Source: Burkholderiales bacterium (GTDB lineage: Bacteria; Pseudomonadota; Gammaproteobacteria; Burkholderiales; Usitatibacteraceae). Taken from it: a stretch of 9,767 bases of DNA. Location of the stretch: contig JACMOJ010000402.1 of the NCBI GenBank assembly GCA_014378085.1, positions 1-9,767 on the forward strand, given 5' to 3'. A model generated the notes under the pieces. It was not told where the DNA came from and ran no database searches. It saw only the letters and a program-made list of their open reading frames with translations. Of this stretch, positions 1-5,846 are shown piece after piece (position 1 is the first letter of the stretch; each line of letters begins with the position of its first letter). Made by a program: the position numbers and the translations under genes.

Positions 1-712
1 AGCATTTTCGGCGAACCTCATTCTGAACAAGGAAAACGCCATCGAATTTTCGTGGGGTGATGGGGCTGCAGACGATGAAGAAATAGATTTTTCTGGACAA
101 GAGCCGCTGGGGCCGTGCCCGAAGTGCAGCGCCAATGTTTACGAAACACCAAATTCATATACCTGCCAAAAAGCGACAGGCCCCGCTAAAACGTGTGACT
201 TCCGTTCTGGACGAACGATTCTGAAGCGTGTCATTGAGCGTGAAGAAATGGTGGAACTCTTGAAGAAGGGTAGGACGCCGCTGCTGGAAAAATTTATTAG
301 CAAGAAGGGGCGTCCGTTCTCCGCATTCTTGGTCAAGCAGCCTGATGGAAAGATTGGTTTTGAGTTTGAAGAGCGCGATCCGAAAACGGCGAAGGGCAAG
401 GCCGCGGCGAAGCGTAGTCCGGCGGGTGCCCTGCGGATATTGGGCAATCATCCGGAAGATGGTGCACCGATCAGCGTCTATTCGGGCAGGTACGGACCGT
501 ACGTGAAACACGGCGATACCAACGCGACAATTCCCGACAAGGACAAAGCGGACTCGATCACGCTGGATGAGGCGCTTGAGCTGATCGCCGAAAAAACTGG
601 TGGTGTGGTGAAGGCCGCCAAGGTTGCCAAGGTGGCTAAAGTTGCGAAGGTGGCTAAGCGTAGCGTCAAGCCAGCGGCCGCGAAGGCCATCGCGAAGCGC
701 AAAGCGGCCTAG
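1..712 (+). CDS. topB: DNA topoisomerase III-like type IA topoisomerase, C-terminal part (5' truncated)
   Basis: The reading frame is open from position 2 to the stop at 710-712; the catalytic part lies outside the window. Type IA topoisomerases cut one DNA strand, pass another through and reseal it; TopB mainly decatenates. Visible order: a phrase DFSGQEPLGPCPKC starting a zinc ribbon with cysteines encoded at 116, 125, 164 and 194 (CX2C-X12-CX9-C), then CDFRSGR, then a conserved block ending FLVKQPDGKIGFEFEERD. These are what I recall from betaproteobacterial topoisomerase III C-termini. A topoisomerase C-terminal repeat follows at about 431-596 (LGNHPEDGAPI, SGRYGPYVKHG, NATIPD, TLDEALELIAEK), a module best known from TopA. 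The end is a basic Ala/Lys/Val tail, presumably for DNA contact. ubiB starts 19 nt downstream. Membership of type IA is firm; TopB rather than TopA is likely but rests on the C-terminus alone. Confidence 0.85.
   Translation, partial: AFSANLILNKENAIEFSWGDGAADDEEIDFSGQEPLGPCPKCSANVYETPNSYTCQKATGPAKTCDFRSGRTILKRVIEREEMVELLKKGRTPLLEKFISKKGRPFSAFLVKQPDGKIGFEFEERDPKTAKGKAAAKRSPAGALRILGNHPEDGAPISVYSGRYGPYVKHGDTNATIPDKDKADSITLDEALELIAEKTGGVVKAAKVAKVAKVAKVAKRSVKPAAAKAIAKRKAA
617..652 (+). repeat. 9-bp coding repeats giving (Ala-Lys-Val)x4 in the topoisomerase tail
   Basis: Four successive 9-nt units read gccaaggtt, gccaaggtg, gctaaagtt and gcgaaggtg, each encoding Ala-Lys-Val, followed by further Ala/Lys residues. 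Synonymous differences between units show the protein repeat is kept while the DNA drifts. Basic histone H1-like tails of this sort are common in betaproteobacterial DNA-binding proteins and vary in copy number. Confidence 0.85.
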
Positions 713-731
713 GCCGCCGCGCAGATTTCAA

Positions 732-2306
732 ATGCAAGTCCTGCGTTTTTTTCGAATTGCCAGTGTCGTCATCCGTTATGGGCTTGACGAATTTTTGCCG
801 GCAGGCGCAACCAGAACCACGATTCGTACGCTGTTTTTTTGGCGCAGCTTTGACGCCGCGCGCGCCGTGCGACTTCGCCTAGCGCTCGAAGCGCTGGGGC
901 CAATTTTTATTAAATTTGGCCAGTTGCTCTCTACGCGGCCCGATCTGGTGCCCGCCGATATTGCGAAGGAGCTCGCGAGGCTGCAAGACAACGTCCCCCC
1001 ATTCGATGACGCAAAGGTAGTTGCTATTCTGCAAGCCGCATTTGATACGCCAATAGCGAACGGTGAAACCGAGCCTGGACGTACTTGGCGCGATGTCTTT
1101 GCCAGCTTCGAAATGAAACCGGTAGCAGCGGCATCGATTGCCCAAGTGCACTTCGCCATCATGGGCGCGGGGAAGCTCGTTGGCCGTGAGGTGGCGGTAA
1201 AGCTGATTCGCCCGGATATTCACGCGGTGATTAAAAAGGACGTGGCGCTTCTGTATGTAATTGCAGAGTTGGCCGAAGCCGTGTTGGAAGATGGCAAACG
1301 GCTGAGACCGCGTGAAGTGATTGCCGAGTTCGACAAATCCATCCATGATGAGCTTGATCTGGTACGCGAAGCCTCCAATGCGTCAACGCTGCGTAGAAAT
1401 TTTGCAGATGGAAAATTACTGTATGTACCCGAGGTATTTTTTGACTACACCTCACCCAACGTGATGGTGATGGAGCGCATTGATGCGATCCAGGTCAATG
1501 ACCTTGAGCAGCTCAAGGCCCACAACATCGATCTAGCTCGACTCGCAACTGACGGCGTCAAGATATTCTTCACCCAAGTGTTTCGTGATGGTTTCTTCCA
1601 CGCCGATATGCACCCGGGTAATATTTTTGTTGGTAGAAATGGCATTTACTCCGGTGTCGACTTTGGCATCATGGGCACACTATCGGATGCGGACAAAAGC
1701 TATCTTGCGCGAAATTTTGCAGCGTTTTTTGAACGTGACTATAAAGCCGTAGCCATTGCCCATATCGAAGCTGGCTGGGTGCCAAGAGATACGCGCGTTG
1801 ATGAATTTGAGGCGGCAATCCGAAGTGTGTGCGAGCCCATTTTTGATAAGCCGCTGAACGAAATTTATTTCGGCAATGTGTTGTTGCGTTTGTTTGACGT
1901 GTCGCGTCGTTTCCGCATGGAAATTCAACCGCAACTGGTGCTGCTTCAGAAGACGTTGTTGCAGGTAGAGGGGCTGGGCCGGCAACTTTATCCGCAGCTC
2001 GACCTGCGACCCGTCGCGCAGCCGATTCTTCGGCAATGGATGGAAGACCAAATTGGTTGGCGAGGACTTGCGCGCCAGATCCGCAAGGAAGGGGTGCTTT
2101 GGTCGTCCTCCATCCCCCAGCTTCCCCGGTTGATTCATCGTGCACTCGAAAACAACCCTTCCGAACGCTTGGCAAACATCGAGGCGGCCATTAACCGTGT
2201 CAATCGCACCCAACGCTGGCAATCTGCGCTTATCGCCTCTCTCGTTGGGCTGTTCGCGGTGGTTGCTGCTGCGTATCTATATCTGCTGTTGTTCTGGGGC
2301 AGTTAG
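732..2306 (+). CDS. ubiB: UbiB, ABC1/ADCK atypical kinase-like ubiquinone biosynthesis protein
   Basis: A 524-residue protein of the UbiB/ABC1/ADCK family, needed for ubiquinone synthesis and acting at the inner membrane; family members bind ATP and are thought to help extract or handle lipid intermediates rather than being ordinary protein kinases. Hallmarks: the KxGQ motif as KFGQ at residues 61-64, the alanine-rich loop AAASIAQVH replacing the usual glycine loop, VAVKLIRPDI with the ATP-binding lysine, ELDLVREASN, the HxDxHPGN catalytic loop HADMHPGN at 290-297, and DFG at 310-312. The C-terminus ends in one membrane helix (IASLVGLFAVVAAAYLYLLLF). Length is normal for UbiB. The ATG at 732 is chosen because MQVLRFFRI...IRYGLDEFL is the usual UbiB N-terminus; an in-frame ATG at 624 would overlap the topoisomerase gene and add a basic stretch that is only the shadow of its tail. 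No clear ribosome site is seen. ubiE and ubiJ are not in the window. Confidence 0.94.
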   Translation: MQVLRFFRIASVVIRYGLDEFLPAGATRTTIRTLFFWRSFDAARAVRLRLALEALGPIFIKFGQLLSTRPDLVPADIAKELARLQDNVPPFDDAKVVAILQAAFDTPIANGETEPGRTWRDVFASFEMKPVAAASIAQVHFAIMGAGKLVGREVAVKLIRPDIHAVIKKDVALLYVIAELAEAVLEDGKRLRPREVIAEFDKSIHDELDLVREASNASTLRRNFADGKLLYVPEVFFDYTSPNVMVMERIDAIQVNDLEQLKAHNIDLARLATDGVKIFFTQVFRDGFFHADMHPGNIFVGRNGIYSGVDFGIMGTLSDADKSYLARNFAAFFERDYKAVAIAHIEAGWVPRDTRVDEFEAAIRSVCEPIFDKPLNEIYFGNVLLRLFDVSRRFRMEIQPQLVLLQKTLLQVEGLGRQLYPQLDLRPVAQPILRQWMEDQIGWRGLARQIRKEGVLWSSSIPQLPRLIHRALENNPSERLANIEAAINRVNRTQRWQSALIASLVGLFAVVAAAYLYLLLFWGS

Positions 2307-2372
2307 CGCGTCTCTCTTCACCGTTCGTGTTCCAGGTTATTCTTGCAACCTGTTGAACTTGGGATAATTTTT

Positions 2373-3818
2373 ATGACAGCTTTGCTCGCGTTTGTTGTCG
2401 TCTATTTGCTCGGAACGCTGGCGATCGGACTGTATGCCGGGACCCGGGTTAAAACCTCTGCTGACTTTGCGTTGGCGGGACGTAGCTTGCCGCTGATGAT
2501 GATTATTACCACGACCTTCGCTACTTGGTTTGGTGCAGAAACCGTGATGGGCATCTCGGCCAAATTTGTCCAAGGCGGACTTAAGAACGTCGTTGAAGAT
2601 CCGTTTGGTGCTTCACTTTGCTTGATTTTTGTTGGGTTATTTTTTGCCACAAAACTCTACAAGATGACGCTGTTGACCATCGGCGATTACTATCGTAAGC
2701 GGTACGGAAAAAGCGTCGAAATTTTTTGCTCAGTCGCGATCATACTTTCCTATTTAGGTTGGGTAGCTGCACAAATTACGGCGATTGGCTTGGTCTTCAA
2801 CCTTGTCTCAGGCGGCGCGATTAGCGTTGAGACTGGCATGGTGATTGGCACACTATCGGTGCTGATCTACGTGGTATTTGGCGGGATGCTTGCCATTGCA
2901 TGGACGGACTTTATCCAGATGATCGTTTTAGTCGTAGGACTTAGCATTATTGCGGTGATGGCCAGCAGCATGGCTGGCGGACCGGAAAAAGTACTAAATC
3001 TGGCTGTTTCGAACGATTGGTTTACGTTTTTTCCAGAGCCAAAATTTCGCGACGTTGTATTTTTTATTGCGGCCGCGATCACCATGATGTTGGGCTCGAT
3101 TCCGCAGCAGGATATCTTTCAACGCGTTATGTCGGCCAAGGATGCAAAAACCGCCTCACGTGGTGCCATCATCGGCGGGCTATGTTATTTCGCTTTTGCG
3201 TTTGTACCGATGTTCATCGTTGCTTGCGCGGTATTGGTGATGCCGGAAGAGTCCAAACGATTGCTCGCTGAAGACCCGCAAAAAGTATTGCCCACCTTGA
3301 TCCTCAATCACATGCCGTTTTTTGCGCAAGTTTTGTTTTTTGGTGCGTTGCTGTCTGCGGTGAAATCAACGGCGTCGGCGACATTGCTGGCACCCTCGAC
3401 GAGCTTTGTCGAAAACATCTACAAAAATTTCTGCGGCGGATTGACCGACAAACAAGAGTTGGTTGCATTCCGAGTCACGTTGGTTATCTTCACCGCGATC
3501 GTTCTGATTTACTCGATCATCATGCGGGGCACACCGATCTACGAAATGGTATCAACGGCCTATCAAATTACGTTATGCGGCGCATTTGTGCCGCTCGTCG
3601 CAGGTTTGTATTGGAAGCGCGCAAACAAGCATGGCGCAATTGCCTCAATCGTCATGGGCATTACGACATGGCTCATCTTGCTGGCGACGCCGCTGGGTGA
3701 ACAATTCCCCGCCCAACTCGCTGGCGTGATCATGGCGGGCCTAGGTATGGTGATTGGATCGCTAGTGACGAAGCCGCACGAGCATCACGCTCACCCGGGG
3801 CATTTGGCCGCGCATTAG
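2373..3818 (+). CDS. Sodium:solute symporter (SSS/SLC5) family transporter
   Basis: A 481-residue multi-spanning inner membrane protein with about 13 hydrophobic segments, as expected for Na+-coupled solute symporters of the LeuT fold. Recognisable family stretches: SADFALAGRSLP near residues 29-40 after the first helix, ATWFGAETVMGISA, LTIGDYYRKRYGK, SYLGWVAAQITAIGLVF, GGMLAIAWTDFIQM, MMLGSIPQQDIFQRVMSAKD, and LLSAVKSTASATLLAPS, the latter near the conserved Na+-site helix. The substrate cannot be read from sequence; relatives in this branch resemble choline- or carboxylate-type carriers, so no symbol is given. The ATG at 2373 is preferred because GGGA lies 8 nt upstream and MTALLAFVVVYLLGT matches the usual family start; an in-frame TTG at 2343, with AGG near 2335, would add ten residues. 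The last 15 residues contain six histidines. The gene follows ubiB by 66 nt and is closed by a hairpin terminator. Confidence 0.92.
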   Translation: MTALLAFVVVYLLGTLAIGLYAGTRVKTSADFALAGRSLPLMMIITTTFATWFGAETVMGISAKFVQGGLKNVVEDPFGASLCLIFVGLFFATKLYKMTLLTIGDYYRKRYGKSVEIFCSVAIILSYLGWVAAQITAIGLVFNLVSGGAISVETGMVIGTLSVLIYVVFGGMLAIAWTDFIQMIVLVVGLSIIAVMASSMAGGPEKVLNLAVSNDWFTFFPEPKFRDVVFFIAAAITMMLGSIPQQDIFQRVMSAKDAKTASRGAIIGGLCYFAFAFVPMFIVACAVLVMPEESKRLLAEDPQKVLPTLILNHMPFFAQVLFFGALLSAVKSTASATLLAPSTSFVENIYKNFCGGLTDKQELVAFRVTLVIFTAIVLIYSIIMRGTPIYEMVSTAYQITLCGAFVPLVAGLYWKRANKHGAIASIVMGITTWLILLATPLGEQFPAQLAGVIMAGLGMVIGSLVTKPHEHHAHPGHLAAH

Positions 3819-3880
3819 CGATTCGCGCAGCGTCACTGACGCTCCGGACCGTAAGCGCAACCGGCCGCAAAGCCTGTCGA

Positions 3881-3905
3881 CGCGGCGCTTCGCGCCGTGC
3901 TTTTT
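3881..3905 (+). terminator. Rho-independent terminator after the symporter gene
   Basis: An 8-bp stem (3881-3888 with 3892-3899, including one G-U pair) closes a TTC loop in the sequence cgcggcgcttcgcgccgtg. It is followed after one C by five T. It lies 62 nt after the symporter stop on the same strand, where a terminator is expected. Stability and T-run are good for a short hairpin. Confidence 0.65.
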
Positions 3906-3950
3906 GCATTTCGTCGCTTTGCCCTCGCACACTACAGGCGGGAACCTTAA

Positions 3951-4019
3951 CCTGTTGACATCGCAATCGCGTAATCGTGCAAATGCAGTCCGCACGTTGC
4001 GTTTGATCTAGTCAACAGG
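3951..4019 (+). promoter_or_regulatory. Nested inverted repeats reaching into the ribosome site of the small ORF
   Basis: CCTGTTGAC (3951-3959) is the exact reverse complement of GTCAACAGG (4011-4019). Nested inside are CGCAA (3962-3966) with TTGCG (3997-4001), and CGTGC (3976-3980) with GCACG (3992-3996). If transcribed whole, the right outer arm would cover the start of the AGGAG ribosome site at 4017-4021. If transcription starts from the -35 box at 3955, the left arm is not in the RNA and the repeat could only act as DNA. Arms of this length arise by chance, so the placement carries the argument. Confidence 0.35.
3955..3983 (+). promoter_or_regulatory. Possible sigma-70 promoter for the small ORF at 4029
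   Basis: TTGACA at 3955-3960 is a perfect -35 hexamer lying between the upstream terminator and the next gene. The -10 position is poor: tgcaaa (3978-3983, 17-bp spacer) or gcaaat (18-bp spacer), each matching three of six bases. A promoter is expected here from context, but the hexamers alone are weak evidence. The -35 overlaps the left arm of the inverted repeat 3951-3959/4011-4019. Confidence 0.3.
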
Positions 4020-4028
4020 AGCATGGTT

Positions 4029-4292
4029 ATGCAATTTAATTTCAAAACGTCACCGTCCCGCGTTGCAGTGAACGCTTGTTTGGCGGCAGCGCTCATCAGT
4101 ACAACCGTCATGACCGCCGGCGTCGCCGCGCTGTTCAGTGCAAGGCCCGTCACCACCGGTGCGCTGCCGAGCGCAGACCACCTACCGCTGGTAGTCACCG
4201 CGACACGTCTTAAGGCGGACGGTGCCACCATGCCCCCGCAAACGCATCAAACCCAGTCGGTAAGCCTTAGGTGCACTGCGATTGTTTGCTAA
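4029..4292 (+). CDS. Small membrane-anchored or secreted protein of unknown function
   Basis: An 87-residue protein that I do not recognise. The start at 4029 is chosen because AGGAG (4017-4021) lies 7 nt upstream; the ATG at 4023 would be only 1 nt from it. The N-terminus is basic (MQFNFKTSPSRVAVN), followed by a hydrophobic stretch at about residues 15-37, which fits an uncleaved anchor or a signal peptide with possible cleavage near FSA. The exported part is short and polar, with the phrase LPLVVTATRLKAD, which resembles the VVVTATR start of TonB-dependent receptor plugs and also occurs in small exported betaproteobacterial proteins as I remember them. Two cysteines sit near the C-terminus. 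It stands alone between a terminator and the gene-poor region, so context gives no role. The ribosome site and exported architecture favour a real gene. Confidence 0.6.
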   Translation: MQFNFKTSPSRVAVNACLAAALISTTVMTAGVAALFSARPVTTGALPSADHLPLVVTATRLKADGATMPPQTHQTQSVSLRCTAIVC

Positions 4293-4328
4293 CGCTTCGC
4301 GCTTTATGTGAGTTCCCTGATCGAGCTT

Positions 4329-4373
4329 GCCCCGACTAACTCGGCGGGGCTTAAAACGGGCCGGGCATTTTTT
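4329..4373 (+). terminator. Weak terminator-like hairpin after the small ORF
   Basis: GCCCCG (4329-4334) pairs with CGGGGC (4345-4350) around a 10-nt loop, but is followed by ttaaaa rather than a T-run. A second pairing, TGCCC (4328-4332) with GGGCA (4363-4367), directly precedes six T at 4368-4373. The two pairings exclude each other. It lies 36 nt after the small ORF, a suitable place for a terminator, but neither form is canonical. Confidence 0.4.
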
Positions 4374-4500
4374 CGAAATCGGGTGGAAACTCGCAAGACT
4401 TTTCTATGTTTGCCATAGCAATGTCATCGGAAATTCACATTCGTGCGTCACCATTCGAATTCCCACAAAAGTTTTCTTAATTCGTGCCGTAAACCTCATC

Positions 4501-4908
4501 ATGACACCCGCAATCACAAGCTACTACCCAATCGCCGTATGCCTTGCCATCGCTGCAGCGGTGGCGATTCCCTTGTACCTTCGCGGGGTTTGGTTTACGC
4601 GAGGCTGGGCGGGTGTGTCGGTTACGGTCGCGGGTGTGGACGCGGTGGCCGAACCTCTAAGCGATTCGAGACAGACGGCCAGCCAGGCCCGCCGATTAAC
4701 GGCGATTAGTGGCGCGACGGGTGTGCCCACCGGGCGAGTGAGGCCACTTGCCCGCCAGCCTTCGCCGAGGCGGGCGCGAGCCGTGGAAAGCATCGAGACA
4801 ATTGCTTCGCCTAGTTCCGGCCCACCAACACTTCAGTTGGTCGCGCGGCGACCCGGTTTGCCCAAGGGTTCAGCGCGCATCGAACGCCGATTGGCGGTGG
4901 TTCGCTAG
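4501..4908 (+). CDS. Doubtful ORF, membrane helix plus Arg/Pro-rich tail
   Basis: An ATG at 4501 opens a 135-residue frame. It starts with a hydrophobic segment (YYPIAVCLAIAAAVAIPLYL), then turns into a low-complexity Arg/Ala/Pro-rich sequence with no motif I recognise. There is no ribosome site before the ATG, and the tail covers strong hairpins at 4731-4775 and 4824-4841. In GC-rich DNA an open frame of this length is expected now and then. It could be a young or decayed gene, or non-coding; the latter seems likelier. Confidence 0.22.
   Translation: MTPAITSYYPIAVCLAIAAAVAIPLYLRGVWFTRGWAGVSVTVAGVDAVAEPLSDSRQTASQARRLTAISGATGVPTGRVRPLARQPSPRRARAVESIETIASPSSGPPTLQLVARRPGLPKGSARIERRLAVVR
4731..4775 (+). 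repeat. Pair of competing stem-loops
   Basis: CGGGCGAGTG (4731-4740) pairs with CACTTGCCCG (4745-4754) in a 10-bp stem with one G-U pair and a 4-nt loop. GCCCGCC (4750-4756) also pairs perfectly with GGCGGGC (4769-4775) over a 12-nt loop. They share bases 4750-4754, so only one can form at a time. A further 6-bp hairpin, ACCAAC/GTTGGT, lies at 4824-4841. No T-run follows either stem. Confidence 0.5.
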
Positions 4909-4949
4909 TCATCCGGCGTGTTGCCGCCAGCCTAGAGGGCGAAACAAAG

Positions 4950-5000
4950 GCACTTTGCTGCGCCCCGCACTTTGCTGCCACCCGCATTTTGTTGCCACTA
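4950..5000 (+). repeat. Three tandem copies of a 17-bp repeat
   Basis: The units are gcactttgctgcgcccc (4950-4966), gcactttgctgccaccc (4967-4983) and gcattttgttgccacta (4984-5000). Copies 1 and 2 agree at 15 of 17 positions and copies 2 and 3 at 13 of 17, with divergence rising along the array. The period of 17 is not a multiple of three, which argues against a coding repeat. It resembles a small decaying tandem repeat or a row of binding sites. Confidence 0.85.
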
Positions 5001-5088
5001 TTTCGCGTTTTATCATTTCGCGACTGTCAAGTTTCCCCGCGTCTGGCCATGTTTTACCAATGAACCTTTTTGCCCCTCTCGGCAACCT

Positions 5089-5240
5089 GTGACGTTGACC
5101 CGTGTGCTTGCATTGTTGTTGCTCACCACCACCGCATCGCTGATTGCGGCACCCTATTTCGGCGGTAACGTTGACTTCCCGACACTGTGGCTACGACTCT
5201 TCATTCTGGCGCTCGTCATGATGTGCATTTTCGGTGACCG
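5089..5240 (+). pseudogene. Possible N-terminal fragment of a membrane protein
   Basis: From a GTG at 5089 (or TTG at 5095) the frame reads LTRVLALLLLTTTASLIAAP, then YFGGNVDFPTL, then a second hydrophobic segment WLRLFILALVMMCIF. It looks like the first two membrane helices of a larger protein, in the style of LytS-type sensor kinases, though I cannot prove that. There is no ribosome site. The frame runs directly into the LytTR relic and stops at 5293-5295. One reading is that an internal deletion joined the start of a kinase gene to the end of its regulator gene. Otherwise it could be a 68-residue small membrane protein. Confidence 0.3.
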
Positions 5241-5400
5241 ATGCGACCTGATGCCCGTCTATTTCAGTCCGACGAAAAGTACACGCGCGTTGTAGCTCGC
5301 TACCACCGGCGTTTTCATTCGCAAGCCCACTAAGGAGTTACTAGAAGAGCTCGATCCTGATCGATTTGGCAAATTGATCGCTTGACAGTCAGTCATGTCG
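5241..5400 (+). pseudogene. Frameshifted relic of a LytTR-type response regulator DNA-binding domain
   Basis: The stretch translates in changing frames into a LytTR domain. Frame A (from 5265) gives QSDEKYTRVVA, matching QSDEKYTLVA of the intact regulator downstream. After about one extra base near 5295-5302, frame B (5302-5367) gives TTGVFIRKPTKELLEELD and then PDRF, matching LIKTPIKEILDGIDSERF; the T...RF interval is 28 residues in both copies. One T then seems missing (ttt gg for ttt tgg), after which the third frame gives QIDRLTV, matching QIHRSTIV. A tail to about 5485, with aaagaaaactc at 5435-5445 recalling the KENLTVSRPF segment, is weaker and implies a deletion of roughly 30 nt. Several consistent frameshifts and no receiver domain mean it is not functional. 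It is diverged from, not a recent copy of, the intact gene. Confidence 0.85.
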
Positions 5401-5846
5401 TAGGCAATCGGGCGTTCCCGAGCGGTTGTCTCCAAAGAAAACTCGCCTATCCACAGGTGTTTTCAAGCATAAAGTGCTGAAGCCACCCGCCGATAAAGGA
5501 GTTTTGTCAAAATAATTGCCGATGAAGGTGATGCGCGCGAGCCGCGCGAATGTAGGCACTAAGGTAAGCATTTAGCCGTATGCAAACCACGCCGCAGATT
5601 CTGCACTTCAATCCCAGCGGTGTAGCCGGTGGCCGGGGTGGTCGGATATGCTCACGTTTTCAACAGCGCGCAAACAGGGAGCCGACCGTGGAAATGAAGC
5701 ATTGGGCAACACAGCCGTCGCCGCGGATGCGGGTCATTGCGGCAGCTGGGACGAGTCGAGCCGCGCTGCTAGGGTCGGTTGCCGCTAATTAACGCCACAC
5801 ACTTTCTGAAAAGGGTACGGCGTCTTATCCGCCGTAAACTGACAAT
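5401..5846. other. Gene-free stretch before the histidine kinase
   Basis: Nothing here reads as an intact gene. The first about 85 nt may be the decayed end of the LytTR relic. A short GC hairpin (CGCGCG at 5534-5539 with CGCGCG at 5543-5548) follows. A 70-codon frame at 5580-5792 has no ribosome site at proper distance and no recognisable motif. The kinase promoter must lie in this stretch or further upstream, but no convincing -35/-10 pair is visible. Confidence 0.5.
5816..5836 (+). promoter_or_regulatory. Inverted repeat just upstream of the kinase start
   Basis: TACGGCG (5816-5822) and CGCCGTA (5830-5836) are perfect reverse complements separated by tcttatc, ending 10 nt before the ATG at 5847. 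No Shine-Dalgarno sequence is visible before that ATG. The repeat could be an operator or a leader hairpin affecting translation, but a 7-bp inverted repeat is common by chance. Confidence 0.3.

Noticed and set aside
704..717. Perfect 14-bp palindrome GCGGCCTAGGCCGC across the topoisomerase stop codon
   Set aside because: A 14-bp perfect palindrome is expected roughly once in 10-15 kb by chance and nothing around it suggests a site.
624..731. Upstream ATG extending UbiB by 36 residues
   Set aside because: It overlaps the topoisomerase gene and the added residues are the out-of-frame shadow of its Lys/Ala tail; the ATG at 732 gives the normal UbiB start.
2347..2356. AACCTGTTGA occurring at 2347 and again at 3949
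   Set aside because: Repeated 10-mers are expected many times in a 10-kb window; no common position relative to genes.
3829..3843. AGCGTCA-C-TGACGCT inverted repeat after the symporter
   Set aside because: Short, 1-nt centre, no T-run; the hairpin at 3881-3905 is a better terminator. Expected by chance in this length.
5389..5571. 60-codon minus-strand frame
   Set aside because: It overlaps the decayed LytTR region, has no ribosome site and shows no motif.
5580..5792. 70-codon + frame starting MQTTPQILHF
   Set aside because: No ribosome site at usable distance, no recognisable motif and no hydrophobic or regular pattern. The TTPQ resemblance to the carbonic anhydrase start is only four residues.
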